Below, in pieces: positions 25,128 through 34,417 of a DNA stretch of 64,000 nt (position 1 is the first letter of the stretch; the number at the start of each line of letters is the position of its first letter). The position numbers were made by a program, and so were the translations under genes. The DNA comes from Opitutaceae bacterium (lineage in GTDB: Bacteria; Verrucomicrobiota; Verrucomicrobiia; Opitutales; Opitutaceae), in the NCBI GenBank assembly GCA_028284235.1, contig JANQSC010000044.1:1-64000 (forward strand). Reading direction: 5' to 3'. Under the pieces are notes generated by a model, which saw only the letters and a list, made by a program, of their open reading frames with translations, did no database searches and had not been told where the DNA came from.

Positions 25128-26543
25128 TCAATTGGGCGCTTTAAACGCCACGAGACGTTCCATTGTCCGCAAATAGGCGATATCGCCGCTGAACACGGGA
25201 GTGCTGCGGCATTCGCCTACATTCAGCCTGGCGATTTCCTCATACGTTTTGCCGGTCTTGAGGAAGAAGGCGGTTCCGTTCTCTTCGCCCGCGTAGATCA
25301 TGCCGTTGACCAGGAGCAGGCCGGGGAAGGTGCGCTCCATTCGGCCGGGTATCTTGTGGCTGTAGACGAGCTCGCCGTTTTCCGCGTCGAGGACTTGGAA
25401 GACCTGCCCCATAGAGAAGATGTAGACGAGCCCTTCGTGCTCCAAGGGAGAGGCGTAGTAGCGTTCTTTGGATACATCGGCTTTCCAGACTTGGCGCAGA
25501 CCATTGGTCTCGAGCTCCTCGACCGTGTCCGGGATTTCCATACAATAGAGGTCGCCCTGTACCCCGGCGGCTCCGTGGGCGGCGTAGACGCGATTGCCGG
25601 ATACGAAGTTGGTATTGAAAAAGGCGAACTTCTTTTGCTCGATCACCCAATCTTGGGAAGGCAGTTTTTTGCCGTCGGCGACGCGAATCAATTCGCCTCG
25701 TGTGGAATAAAGAAAATGCTGGCCTTCGAGCGCGAAGGTGGCGGGGGCTCCGAAGCAAATGGGGTTGTCGACGCGCCAGAGTTCCTCGCCCGTTGCGGGG
25801 TCGAGAGCGGTGTAGTCGGAAAGGCGGATGATGAGTTTGCCGCCAACCAACTGCGGGGAAGCGGAGCCGCCCCAATTGTGGTCGGGTCGCTCCATAACCT
25901 TGGCCCAGACGCGATTGCCGTCCAAATCGTGCTTGGTAACGATTCCGAGGCCGTTTACGGAATAGATGTATTCACCATCCGAGCACGGTGTGAAGGAGGC
26001 ATATCCGTTCGTGTCGTGGGCCCGCGGTTTCTCGAAACGTTTGAGGATCGGGTCGGCTTTAGCCTCGATGTCGGCGATTTTCTTGCGAAGGGCGCGGAGC
26101 TGATTGCGGAGGGTCGTGTTCTCCTTGTCGCGCTGGAAACGTCGATTGAGTTTGTACTCGTCCGCTTTGAGCGGGGCGATTTCGCGATCGAGTTTTTCTT
26201 TGTCGGCTTTCGCTTTCGCCAGGCGGGCTTTGGTTTCAGGCCCGAGGTTGGCGACGTCTTCGTAGGCGTTGGTGACTTCCCAAAGCGGCGCCCCGGTGCG
26301 GGCGTCGACGCAGATTAGGGACGTGGGCTCCGCGGTGTAGACGAGTCGATCGCCGATAATCACCGGGCAGGCGTTGCCCCAGACGGGTGTTTCGACTTCC
26401 CAGAGAACGGAATCGGGATTGTTCCAGTCGAGCGTCGGCTGGGTGTCGGGGTAGATTCCGTTGCCGCCGTTGCGCCAGGAGGTGACGTTGTTGGCGAGGG
26501 TGGTGGCTGTAAATATTAGGGCAAGTAGAACGGCGGGTTTCAT
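25128..26543 (-). CDS. PQQ-like beta-propeller protein with inserted coiled coil
   Basis: Secreted (signal MKPAVLLALIFTATTLA) beta-propeller of 471 residues. Repeats such as LICVDARTGAPLWEV, ALDPATGEELWRVDN and VLDAENGELVYSHK are typical PQQ_2 blades. Between blades, about residues 102-170, lies a charged helical segment (KARLAKAKADKEKLDREIAP onward) predicted to form a coiled-coil hairpin. No heme motif is seen, and the quinone-binding residues of true PQQ dehydrogenases are not evident, so a scaffold or sensor role is as likely as catalysis. It is first in the operon with the esterase. Confidence 0.85.
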   Translation of the reverse strand: MKPAVLLALIFTATTLANNVTSWRNGGNGIYPDTQPTLDWNNPDSVLWEVETPVWGNACPVIIGDRLVYTAEPTSLICVDARTGAPLWEVTNAYEDVANLGPETKARLAKAKADKEKLDREIAPLKADEYKLNRRFQRDKENTTLRNQLRALRKKIADIEAKADPILKRFEKPRAHDTNGYASFTPCSDGEYIYSVNGLGIVTKHDLDGNRVWAKVMERPDHNWGGSASPQLVGGKLIIRLSDYTALDPATGEELWRVDNPICFGAPATFALEGQHFLYSTRGELIRVADGKKLPSQDWVIEQKKFAFFNTNFVSGNRVYAAHGAAGVQGDLYCMEIPDTVEELETNGLRQVWKADVSKERYYASPLEHEGLVYIFSMGQVFQVLDAENGELVYSHKIPGRMERTFPGLLLVNGMIYAGEENGTAFFLKTGKTYEEIARLNVGECRSTPVFSGDIAYLRTMERLVAFKAPN

Positions 26544-26628
26544 TGGGGCGTTGTGTCGGTTAATGTTCTTTCTGTCCGTTGGCCGAAAATGGACATTTGG
26601 CGGCGCTCTTGCGTGGGGGGCTGGTTTT

Positions 26629-26668
26629 TATAGGACCTATAGGACTTATATGACCTATAGGTCGTATT
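26629..26668. repeat. TAGGACCTATAGG-family repeat, copy 1
   Basis: Overlapping palindromic units (TATAGGACCTATAGGACTTA, then TATGACCTATAGGTCGTATT). It lies 3' of the minus-strand sulfatase and upstream of the PQQ-like gene. Related tracts are at 51989-52027 and 53770-53809. Confidence 0.8.
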
Positions 26669-26698
26669 GAGGACCGTGCGAGTAAGTTGGGGACGCCT

Positions 26699-28183
26699 TT
26701 ACTCCGGAATCGGATCGTCGGGGCCGATATCTTCACCTTCCCAGTTGGCGACGCCGTTTTTGTAGATGAGGATGCGGTTGGCGCTTCCGGCGACGGGGGC
26801 TTGGTTGCGCCTAGGCAGATAGGTGCGAAGGGCGGCCTTTGCTGCGGCGTAGTCGGGGTGGTCGGCGAGGTTGTCGAACTCGTTGGGGTCGGCGACCATG
26901 TCGTAGAATTCTTCGGAACCGTCGGCGTATTGGATATATCGGTACTCTTCGGTCCGGATGCCGTGATTGTCGTGGTTGTGGGTCGTGATCGCTGGACGAT
27001 CGCGTGGGGCGTCGGCTTGATTCAGTTGAGGGACGAGGCTGACGCCCTCGAGGTGATCGGGCGTGTCCAAGTCGCAGAGGGCGCTGAGCGTGGGGTAGAT
27101 GTCGAGGAGTTCGACGGTTCGATCGCTTGCCGCTCCTGGCGCGATTCCGGGTCCAGCGAAAATCAACGGGACACGAGCGGAGCGATCCCAGAGGGTGTTT
27201 TTGCCGGTGATTTCTTTTTCGCCGAGGTGGTAGCCATGGTCTGACCAGAGGACGACGATGGTGTCGTCGGCGAGCCCGCTGGATTCCAGCGCGTCGAGAA
27301 CGCGTCCCACTTGGCTATCCATAAAACTGATACTGGCGAGGTAGGATTGCACGATTTTCAGCTGTTCGCCGGATTGAAAAAGAAATCTCTGGCGCGGCTC
27401 GGGCAGTTTCCAATGAAGGTACCAGCTGAAGCGTGGCGTGTCTTGGCGGTCGTCCAGGAGCATGCGAGGAAGAAGAACTTCACTTTCTGGATACAGGTCG
27501 AAAAACGCTTGAGGCGCGTGCAGGGGCACGTGTGGCAGGGAGAATCCGACCGCTAGGAGGAAGGGGTCTTGCGGTTTGGCCTCCAGTTGTTCGACGGCCC
27601 AACTGGCGGTCTTCCAGTCTTTGTGGTCGGTTGCGTCGTGAGCGTACGGAGCCCAGTCCATGCCGGCGCCGCCGCGAGGCGTTGGGACCCGTTTCTGGGG
27701 GTTGCGGAGTCCGGGCTCGGTTTTGCCGACGACGTCGAACTCGGCGATATCGGTTTTGTCCCAGTCGCGTCCATGGTAGATTTTACCGACAGTGTAGGTC
27801 GTGTAACCGTTTTGGGAGAAGTGCTGGGGAAGCGTTACGAGGTCCTTGAGTGCGTCGACCTTGCGAAACCACGGAGCTAGGCTGTAGATGCCGGTGGTCG
27901 ACGGGCGAAGGCCGGTCATGACGCTGGCGCGGGACGGGTTGCAAATGGGCGATTGCGTGTAGGCGTTGCGAAACAGGGTTCCGCGAGCTGCGAGTTGATC
28001 GATGTTGGGAGTCTGGACTTGCGGGTGTCCGCCGAGGCAGCCGATCCAGTCGTTGAGGTCGTCGATGGCGATGAAGAGGACGTTTTTCTTTTTCTCGGCG
28101 GCTGTCGTGTCGACAAGTGCGCAAGCGGCGATCAAGAGCGACAGGGCGATTCGTTTGGCGGGTTGCAGTGTGGGGTAGCGCAT
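26699..28183 (-). CDS. Sulfatase, iduronate-2-sulfatase-like
   Basis: Periplasmic formylglycine sulfatase, 494 residues from ATG 28183, with signal MRYPTLQPAKRIALSLLIAA. Motifs: AIDDLNDW, active site CNPSR from Cys81, GKIYHG (near 126), SLPHVPLHAP, and LWSDHGYHLGEK. The DDLNDW, GKIYHG and HGYHLGEK combination is that of iduronate-2-sulfatases. The open frame to 28411 includes the end of the upstream epimerase gene and is rejected. It starts 17 bases after the epimerase stop, so the two form an operon. This supports a sulfated uronate polymer substrate. Confidence 0.93.
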   Translation of the reverse strand: MRYPTLQPAKRIALSLLIAACALVDTTAAEKKKNVLFIAIDDLNDWIGCLGGHPQVQTPNIDQLAARGTLFRNAYTQSPICNPSRASVMTGLRPSTTGIYSLAPWFRKVDALKDLVTLPQHFSQNGYTTYTVGKIYHGRDWDKTDIAEFDVVGKTEPGLRNPQKRVPTPRGGAGMDWAPYAHDATDHKDWKTASWAVEQLEAKPQDPFLLAVGFSLPHVPLHAPQAFFDLYPESEVLLPRMLLDDRQDTPRFSWYLHWKLPEPRQRFLFQSGEQLKIVQSYLASISFMDSQVGRVLDALESSGLADDTIVVLWSDHGYHLGEKEITGKNTLWDRSARVPLIFAGPGIAPGAASDRTVELLDIYPTLSALCDLDTPDHLEGVSLVPQLNQADAPRDRPAITTHNHDNHGIRTEEYRYIQYADGSEEFYDMVADPNEFDNLADHPDYAAAKAALRTYLPRRNQAPVAGSANRILIYKNGVANWEGEDIGPDDPIPE

Positions 28184-28200
28184 GGGGTGATCGAGTGAAG

Positions 28201-29142
28201 TTAACCTTCGATCAAATCGAAAATCGCCCGGGAGCATTGGTCGAGATCGGAGATTGGGTTCCAGCTCCAATCGCGCCGGGCAGACTCGTCCACGTAGACT
28301 TTGGGCGCGGTGACGAGCAAGGCTTCCACTGTGGGGTTGGGTTCGAAGGTGTATTGAAACTCTGGTTTTATTTTCTGGATCGAATCGGCGATCTCCTGCG
28401 CGCTCGGACAAAATGCGTGCAGGTTGTAGGCGTGCTGGGTGAGCGATTCGGGCGATGCGTAGGCGAGCTGGACGAAGCCTTCGACGAGGTCTTCGATATA
28501 GATGGTGGACATGCCGATCGCTGCGCCGACCGGGAACGCGAACGACTCGCCACGGGCGGCGGCGACGTAGGCGTGGGAGGCGTAGGCAGTGAGGGCCGCC
28601 TGCGGAGCGTAGGGTGAAAGGACCAGAGGCGGGCGGAGGCAGCGAAAATCAAGTCCGTGGGTGAGCTTGTAGTAGACGCCGAGGCGCTCGTTGGCGACTT
28701 TGGTGGCTCCGTAGATATTCTCGGGCCATTGGGGTTCCGATTCCGGGAGCGTAGACGGAACGTCGGAGCCGTAGGAAGCGCCGGTGCCGGGAAACACGAT
28801 TTGGGGCGACCCGTGACGGAGGGCGAGTTCGTAGAGGTTGAATGTGGCTTGCAGGTTGACGGAGAAGGCGCGCTGGCGATCACGTTCCGAACTGCCGGAA
28901 AGTAGTGAGGCGAGATGGAAAATCCTCTGCGGGGAGTGTTTTTGCAAGGCGGCTTCGATCGCGCTTTCGTCGCAGATATCGGCGGTGATGTAGGTCACGC
29001 CTGGAACGGTCGAATCTGGATTCGGATCCATGATGTCGATACAAGTCACTTGGTGACCGTCCTTGAGGAGACGTTTGGCCAGCAGTCGGGCGATGTTTCC
29101 GTTTCCGCCGGTGATGAGAATCGATTGAGATGGGGGTGTCAT
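28201..29142 (-). CDS. NAD-dependent epimerase/dehydratase (extended SDR)
   Basis: Cytosolic Rossmann enzyme, 313 residues from ATG 29142. Nucleotide motif TGGNGNIA near the N-terminus, Asp (CIDIMD) for NAD, and catalytic YGATK. The segment FHLASLLSGSSE and the active-site region resemble D-erythronate dehydrogenase and L-threonine dehydrogenase-like SDRs more than UDP-sugar epimerases. The upstream in-frame extension to 29199 (19 residues) has no support. It is first in an operon with the sulfatase, consistent with processing a sugar-acid released from the polymer. The exact substrate is unproven. Confidence 0.87.
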   Translation of the reverse strand: MTPPSQSILITGGNGNIARLLAKRLLKDGHQVTCIDIMDPNPDSTVPGVTYITADICDESAIEAALQKHSPQRIFHLASLLSGSSERDRQRAFSVNLQATFNLYELALRHGSPQIVFPGTGASYGSDVPSTLPESEPQWPENIYGATKVANERLGVYYKLTHGLDFRCLRPPLVLSPYAPQAALTAYASHAYVAAARGESFAFPVGAAIGMSTIYIEDLVEGFVQLAYASPESLTQHAYNLHAFCPSAQEIADSIQKIKPEFQYTFEPNPTVEALLVTAPKVYVDESARRDWSWNPISDLDQCSRAIFDLIEG

Positions 29143-29264
29143 GGGGGCGCTAGGAAATGCGAGTTGGGTCGAGATTGAATGGCGAACGAGATTCGGCAAT
29201 AGATTTATACGTATGGACCGTTTTAGCGCTTGTGACGCGGAGGGCGATAGCTAGGTTTGGCGCG

Positions 29265-29804
29265 ATGAAGGTGAAGACGCTGGAGGAGGCTTTGGAGTTC
29301 GTTCAGTCGGTGGGGGTGTGCACGATATTCCACAGCGAAAAATCCGGTATTCCGGCGCTCTGGGATGCGGTGGACTTGCCCGAGACGGGAGGGCGTACGA
29401 AGTGGGGCCAGAAAGTCGAAGCGGTTTGGGCTTGGAAGAACGAATTGCCGGAAGTGTATCCAGACGATGTGTACTATGGAAAGATCGAGGGCGGGTTCGC
29501 CGCCTTGATGACGCTCGACTATCTGAAAGAGGTTCAGTATCCGAAGGCGCATCGGCCAGTCGAGGAGTGCTCGGATTTGGCCCAGCAGGTTTACGAGATT
29601 GTCCGGATCAATCCGAATACGACGGGCGAACTCCGCAAGGAGGCGATGGCGCTGCACGGGTGCACGAAGAGCCGATTCGATACGGCCCTCAAACAGCTGC
29701 AGGTCACTCTGAACATCGCGCGAAGCAACGACCCGGGATTGAAAAACGACACCTGGGTGCCGTTCAACGAGCTTTTTCTGGATTGGGTGGAAGGAGGCGA
29801 TTGA
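29265..29804 (+). CDS. AlkZ-related winged-helix-like protein
   Basis: A 179-residue cytosolic protein. The central stretch VWAWKNELPE and YYGKIEGGF, followed by a helical segment with TGELRKEAMALHGCTKSRFD and LKQLQVTLNI, resembles short AlkZ-related/winged-helix proteins, some of which bind DNA. No catalytic motif is evident. The frame could extend to 29157, but Met at 29265 fits the conserved start better. The next gene begins 3 bases after the stop, so it is co-transcribed with the glycosidase. Its function is unknown; the family call is tentative. Confidence 0.65.
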   Translation: MKVKTLEEALEFVQSVGVCTIFHSEKSGIPALWDAVDLPETGGRTKWGQKVEAVWAWKNELPEVYPDDVYYGKIEGGFAALMTLDYLKEVQYPKAHRPVEECSDLAQQVYEIVRINPNTTGELRKEAMALHGCTKSRFDTALKQLQVTLNIARSNDPGLKNDTWVPFNELFLDWVEGGD

Positions 29805-29807
29805 GCG

Positions 29808-32483
29808 ATGGCGGAGGCGAACAAACGAGCGTCGAAACGAGATCCCGAGAGGACGCGACTGGCGGAGTCTGCCGCTCGCGAAGCGAATTGGAAGCGCTGG
29901 GGCCCTTACTTGTCCGAGCGGCATTGGGGTACCGTGCGCGAGGACTACTCGAAGGATGGGGAGGCCTGGGACTACTTGCCGTTCGAGCACGCGAATCTAC
30001 GGGCGTATCGATGGGGCGAAGACGGCTTGCTTGGGTTTTGTGATCGCGAAGGGCGGCTGAGTATTTCGTTCGCATTCTGGAATGAGCGGGATGAACGCTT
30101 GAAAGAGCGGCTTTTCGGGCTGAACGGGAACCAGGGCAACCATGGGGAGGATTGCAAGGAGCTGTACTACTATTTGGACTCGACGCCGTCGCACAGCTAC
30201 GCCCGTGCATTGTACAAGTACCCGCAAGCCGCATTCCCGTACGCTGAGTTAATCAAGAAGAACGGGCTGCTCGGGAAGCAGGATCCGGAGTACGAGATTC
30301 TCGATACGGGTGTATTCGACGAGTCGCGCTATTTCGATGCGCAGGTGGAGTATGCGAAGGACGGCCCGAACGACCTGTTGATTCGATTGACCGTGAGCAA
30401 TCGTGGCCCGAAAGCCGCTCGGTTGCACGTTCTCCCGAAACTGGTTTTTCGCAATACCTGGATCTGGGGCTGCGAGCACGAGGGGTGCACCTTGAAACCG
30501 TCGATACGACAATCCGGAGACGATTCGCTGACTCTTGAGCACGAGAGCCTGGGGGCGTTTCAATTGAGAGTGAATGAGGCGTCGGATGGCTCAGTCCCGG
30601 AGTTTCTGTTTACGGAGAACGAGACGAATACGCAGGCTCTGTACGGAACGGACAACTACACGCCCTATGTGAAGGATGGGATCGGGCGTTGGCTGGTGAA
30701 CGGGGAAAAGGACGCGGTTAACCCTGAAAAACGAGGCACAATTGCCGCGGCGCACTTTGTTTTGGAAATCCCGGCAGAGGAAAGTGTGACCACGGATCTG
30801 CGTTTGTTCGCGGAAGATGAAGCGCCAAAACGCGTGTTTGGAAGGGCGTTTGACCGCGTATTCGAAGAGCGACTATCGGAGGCGGACGCATTCTACGGTT
30901 CGATCTCGCCCGACGGCCTTTCCGAAGAGGAGCGACTCGTGGAACGGCAAGCCTATGCGGGACTGCTTTGGAGCAAGCAGTTCTACCATTATTCGGTTCA
31001 CGACTGGTTGCGAGGGGACCGGGATATAGCAATTCCTCCGGCGGAGCGCAAGAAGGGTCGCAACGCCAACTGGCGGCACTTGTTCAATCGCGATGTCATC
31101 TCGATGCCCGACAAATGGGAGTATCCCTGGTACGCGGCTTGGGACTTGGCGTTTCACATGATACCCTTCGCTCGCATCGACCCGGACTTCGCCAAGAAGC
31201 AGCTGACTCTGTTTCTGCGGGAATGGTACATGCATCCGAATGGACAGATTCCTGCGTACGAATGGGCCCTGGGCGACGTGAATCCGCCGGTGCACGCGTG
31301 GGCTTGTTTACAAGTGTATCGAATTTGCGCGGACAACGGAAAAGGGGATTTACCGTTCCTGAAAAAGGCGTTTCACAAGTTGATGCTCAATTTCACCTGG
31401 TGGGTGAATCGGAAGGATCCGGACGGGAACAACCTGTTTGCCGGCGGTTTTCTAGGGCTGGACAACATTGGGCTGTTCGATCGTTCCAAACCGATGCCGA
31501 AGGGGCACTCGCTGCAACAGGCGGACGGGACGGCTTGGATGGCGTTCTATTGTTCGTCCATGCTGGCGATCGCCTTGGAAATCGCTCGTCACGATTCCGA
31601 CTACGAGGATGTCGCTTCAAAATTTTTCGAGCATTTCATGAGTATTGCCGACGCTATGAATACGCTCGGCGAATCCGGTCTTTGGGACGACGAGGAAGGA
31701 TTTTACTACGATCAGATTCGCTATCCGAATGGGAACAGCCAACACATCCAGGTTCGCAGCCTGGTCGGTCTGATGCCTTTGATCGCCGCGGAGATGTTGG
31801 ATGCCGACCTGCTTGAAGCGATGCCGGGATTCAAAAAGCGAATGACCTGGTACTTGGATCACCGTAAAGATCTGGCCCCTCAAATCACCCGCGAATCCTG
31901 CCCGGACGGGAAGGATCGTATTCTTCTGGCTATTCCGACGCGCGAACGACTGGAGCGACTGCTCGAGTATTTGTTTTCCGAGGACGAATTTCTGTCGCCG
32001 TTTGGCATCCGGTCGTTGTCGAAGCACTACGAGAGTAATCCGTACTCTTTGCACCTGGATGGGGAAACGTTCGACGTGAAATACACGCCGGGCGATTCGG
32101 ATTCCTGGCTATTCGGAGGCAACTCCAATTGGCGGGGTCCGGTCTGGTTTCCGATTGCCCACTTAATTATAGAAGCGCTGCAGGGCTATCATCGGTTTTA
32201 CGGGGACTCGCTCACGGCGGAGTTTCCGACTGGTTCGGGCAACTGGTTGACGATGGACGCCTGCGCCGCTGAGCTGCGTCGGCGAATGGGGCGACTGTTT
32301 CTTCCCGACGAGCACGGGCGGCGTCCGTGTCACGGCGACGAAAAACGTTATGCGGAGGACCCGCATTTTCAGAATCTGCCCTTGTTCTACGAGTTCTTCC
32401 ACGGGGACAATGGAAAAGGGCTCGGGGCTAGCCACCAAACCGGCTGGACGGCGCTTGTCGCGGAGATGATGCGGGATCGCTGA
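29808..32483 (+). CDS. GH63/MGH1-like glycosidase, cytosolic
   Basis: An 891-residue enzyme with no signal peptide. The C-terminal half is an (alpha/alpha)6 barrel, with NWRHLFNRDVISMPDKWEYP, AWDLAFHMIPFA, GQIPAYEWALGDVNPPVHAW and GNSNWRGPVWFPIAHLI. These match the GH63/mannosylglycerate-hydrolase-like (MGH1) group. The N-terminal half is a beta-sandwich domain. Related enzymes hydrolyse glucosylglycerate or glucose-terminated oligosaccharides. It may therefore degrade a compatible solute; the neighbouring MscS channel would fit osmotic physiology but is on the other strand. Acid/base residues were not assigned. Confidence 0.88.
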   Translation: MAEANKRASKRDPERTRLAESAAREANWKRWGPYLSERHWGTVREDYSKDGEAWDYLPFEHANLRAYRWGEDGLLGFCDREGRLSISFAFWNERDERLKERLFGLNGNQGNHGEDCKELYYYLDSTPSHSYARALYKYPQAAFPYAELIKKNGLLGKQDPEYEILDTGVFDESRYFDAQVEYAKDGPNDLLIRLTVSNRGPKAARLHVLPKLVFRNTWIWGCEHEGCTLKPSIRQSGDDSLTLEHESLGAFQLRVNEASDGSVPEFLFTENETNTQALYGTDNYTPYVKDGIGRWLVNGEKDAVNPEKRGTIAAAHFVLEIPAEESVTTDLRLFAEDEAPKRVFGRAFDRVFEERLSEADAFYGSISPDGLSEEERLVERQAYAGLLWSKQFYHYSVHDWLRGDRDIAIPPAERKKGRNANWRHLFNRDVISMPDKWEYPWYAAWDLAFHMIPFARIDPDFAKKQLTLFLREWYMHPNGQIPAYEWALGDVNPPVHAWACLQVYRICADNGKGDLPFLKKAFHKLMLNFTWWVNRKDPDGNNLFAGGFLGLDNIGLFDRSKPMPKGHSLQQADGTAWMAFYCSSMLAIALEIARHDSDYEDVASKFFEHFMSIADAMNTLGESGLWDDEEGFYYDQIRYPNGNSQHIQVRSLVGLMPLIAAEMLDADLLEAMPGFKKRMTWYLDHRKDLAPQITRESCPDGKDRILLAIPTRERLERLLEYLFSEDEFLSPFGIRSLSKHYESNPYSLHLDGETFDVKYTPGDSDSWLFGGNSNWRGPVWFPIAHLIIEALQGYHRFYGDSLTAEFPTGSGNWLTMDACAAELRRRMGRLFLPDEHGRRPCHGDEKRYAEDPHFQNLPLFYEFFHGDNGKGLGASHQTGWTALVAEMMRDR

Positions 32484-32516
32484 GTAGTTGACGGAGGAAT
32501 ACGTCGACCGAAGGTC

Positions 32517-33497
32517 CTATTGCGTTTCTAGCGGCGATTCGTCTAAATCGCTTTGGTGAATGTGCACGTCGCGCTGCGGGAACGGAATCTGGATACCGTT
32601 GGCTTTGAATTGGCGCCAGATTTCGAACATGACGTCGCTTTGCGGCTCCCATCGCCCTTGCGTCACGTCGGCCACCCAGAAGTGAAGGACGAAATCGACC
32701 GAGCTGTCGCCGAAACGACGGAGGAAGCAACGCGGCGGCGGATCGTCGAGCGAACGCTCGTGGTTGCTGGCGGCTTCGAGCATGATCTCCTTCGCCTTCT
32801 CGAGGTCCGATCCGTATGAAACGCCAACGGAGACTTCGACCCGGGCCTTGGTATCGCTGTAGGTCCAATTGGTGACTCGGTGCGTGATGAAGTCCTCGTT
32901 GGGGATCATCATTTCCTTGCCGTCGAAAGTTTCGAACAAGGTGAAGCGCGCTCGGGCTCGACGGACGAATCCGCCGGTTCCGTCGCTCATTTCCAGCATG
33001 TCGCCTTCCTCTACGGATTTTTCGAGGAGGAGGATGATGCCGCTGATGAAATTGGAGGCGATTTTCTGCAGACCGAAGCCCAAGCCGATTCCCAAGGCGC
33101 CGCCGAACACTGTCAAGGCGGTTAGGTCGATGTCCATGACGTCGAGGAGCAGCAGGAACGCGAGGAGGTAAATAGCGATTTGCACCCCTTTCGTGATCAA
33201 GTTGCGACTCGATGCGCGGACATTGGAGAGGGCGGTGATTCGTTTTTCAGCGATGTCGGAGATTCCTGCCGCGACCCAGAATATGAGGATGAATAGGACG
33301 ACGACTTTAAGTCCGGTGTAGAGGCTGACGCGGTAGGAGCCGAGAACGAAGGCGAACTCGTCCGAGTCGAGGGTGTTTTTGATGACGTCCAGTTGGCCCG
33401 TTGCGGCTAAGGTGACCAGCGCGACGATCGACGCTAGAAGGAGCCAGCGGGCGATCGAGCGCCCCGGTTTGATGATGCTAATCCAAAATCCTCTCAT
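32517..33497 (-). CDS. MscS-family mechanosensitive channel
   Basis: Small-conductance channel of 326 residues releasing solutes on osmotic downshift. Transmembrane segments lie near 17-33, 58-78 and 107-125. The pore helix carries the Gly/Ala-rich GGALGIGLGFGLQKIASNFI (131-150), diagnostic of MscS TM3. A beta domain follows (MIPNEDFITHRVTNWTYSD) and a C-terminal alpha/beta cap. It is convergent with the glycosidase gene. An inverted-repeat element lies just upstream. Confidence 0.93.
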   Translation of the reverse strand: MRGFWISIIKPGRSIARWLLLASIVALVTLAATGQLDVIKNTLDSDEFAFVLGSYRVSLYTGLKVVVLFILIFWVAAGISDIAEKRITALSNVRASSRNLITKGVQIAIYLLAFLLLLDVMDIDLTALTVFGGALGIGLGFGLQKIASNFISGIILLLEKSVEEGDMLEMSDGTGGFVRRARARFTLFETFDGKEMMIPNEDFITHRVTNWTYSDTKARVEVSVGVSYGSDLEKAKEIMLEAASNHERSLDDPPPRCFLRRFGDSSVDFVLHFWVADVTQGRWEPQSDVMFEIWRQFKANGIQIPFPQRDVHIHQSDLDESPLETQ

Positions 33498-33551
33498 GCT
33501 GGCCGGAGAATAGGTGGACGAATGGCGACGCGTCGATTCTCGAATTAGAGG

Positions 33552-33598
33552 GAACAGGATTCCTGCTTCGCTCTACGAGCTTCGCAGGACTCCGGCGG
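33552..33598. repeat. Half element related to family A
   Basis: AACAGGATTCCTGCTTCGCT followed by CTACGAGCTTCGCAGGACTC is the reverse complement of the arm at about 45940-45982 (GAAGTCCTGCGAAGCTCGTA, then GAGCGAAGAAGGAATCCTGT). It abuts a complete family A copy. Confidence 0.65.
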
Positions 33599-33609
33599 TA
33601 CATTGGGTG

Positions 33610-33765
33610 TTTAACAGGATGCGGTCACTCGCTGCGCGAGTTCCCTTGCTTGATCCCGCAAAGCGGGAACTTGATGATTGGGAGAAAACTGGCATAGTTT
33701 ATCTATCAAGTTCCCGTCCCGCTAATCGGGACGGGATCAAGTGAGCGAAGTGCATCCTGTTAAAA
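33610..33765. repeat. Family A cruciform element, copy 1
   Basis: Outer arms TTTAACAGGATGC and GCATCCTGTTAAA. Inside are two hairpins, CCCGC-AAA-GCGGG (33655-33667) and CCCGTCCCG/CGGGACGGG (33713-33735). Between them AACTTGAT (33668-33675) pairs with ATCAAGTT (33705-33712). It ends 8 bases before the GNAT start codon. Other complete copies are at 39534 and 42882. Confidence 0.85.
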
Positions 33766-33773
33766 TTAACTCT

Positions 33774-34277
33774 ATGACTGTTCGAATTGCGACTGAGGAG
33801 GATTGGTCTCGGATTGTTGACATCTACAATCAGGCGATCGAATTGCGTACGTCTACGGCGGATACGGTTGCGGTCTCCTTGGAATCGAAACGCACTTGGT
33901 TGAGCGATCGGGATGTGTCCAAGCATCCGATACTCGTTTGTGTCGAAGCGGGAAGCGTTGTTGGCTGGTGCAGTCTCAGTCCTTATCGTTTTGGTCGACC
34001 CGCCTTTGAACGGACTGCGGAGATTAGCTACTATGTGGATTGCGCCCATCGGAGAAAGGGGGTGGCGTCGCGCCTTGTGAATCACGCGATCGAACAGTGC
34101 CCGCAACTGGGGATCGATGTTCTGGTGGCCATACTCCTCGCTTCCAACGACGCGAGCCTCGCGCTGCTGGAGCGTTTCGGATTCGCCGAATGGGGCCGTC
34201 TTCCCGAGATCGCCGCGATTGACGGGAAACGCTACGACCACGTTTATTGGGGGAAGCGAGTTTCGGGCGGGTCGTAG
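33774..34277 (+). CDS. GNAT N-acetyltransferase (PAT-like)
   Basis: A 167-residue acetyl-CoA-dependent acetyltransferase resembling phosphinothricin/methionine-sulfoximine acetyltransferases. IYNQAIELRTSTADT near the N-terminus, and the acetyl-CoA loop HRRKGVASRLV followed by LLASNDASLALLERFGF. ATG 33774 is the start; the open frame back to GTG 33741 reads through repeat sequence. Its stop codon is the TAG of a family B repeat, and a family A repeat ends 8 bases upstream, so the gene is bracketed by repeats. The amino substrate is unknown. Confidence 0.9.
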   Translation: MTVRIATEEDWSRIVDIYNQAIELRTSTADTVAVSLESKRTWLSDRDVSKHPILVCVEAGSVVGWCSLSPYRFGRPAFERTAEISYYVDCAHRRKGVASRLVNHAIEQCPQLGIDVLVAILLASNDASLALLERFGFAEWGRLPEIAAIDGKRYDHVYWGKRVSGGS

Positions 34278-34394
34278 GGCTGGCGCTTGTGCTGCGAGTT
34301 TGAAGTCTGTCCGTCTGTAGGGGCGTCGCTCGCGCCGCCCGCGTTAGAAAAGTTAGAGATCAAACTACGCGGGCGTCGCAAGCGACGCCCCTAC
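34274..34394. repeat. Family B repeats: half copy plus full hairpin (copy 3)
   Basis: A left-arm fragment GTAGGGCTGGCGCTTGTGCT (34274-34300) supplies the GNAT stop TAG. A full hairpin follows: GTAGGGGCGTCGCTCGCG (34317 on) with CGCAAGCGACGCCCCTAC ending at 34394. Its arms carry GGGGCGTCGC instead of GGGCTGGCGC, with matching changes on both sides. Confidence 0.85.
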
Positions 34395-34417
34395 AGCCCG
34401 AATCGGCGGACTGTCTT

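Noticed and set aside
25107-26318. 403-residue plus-strand frame antisense to the PQQ-like gene
   Set aside because: It overlaps a well supported gene on the opposite strand and shows no domain.
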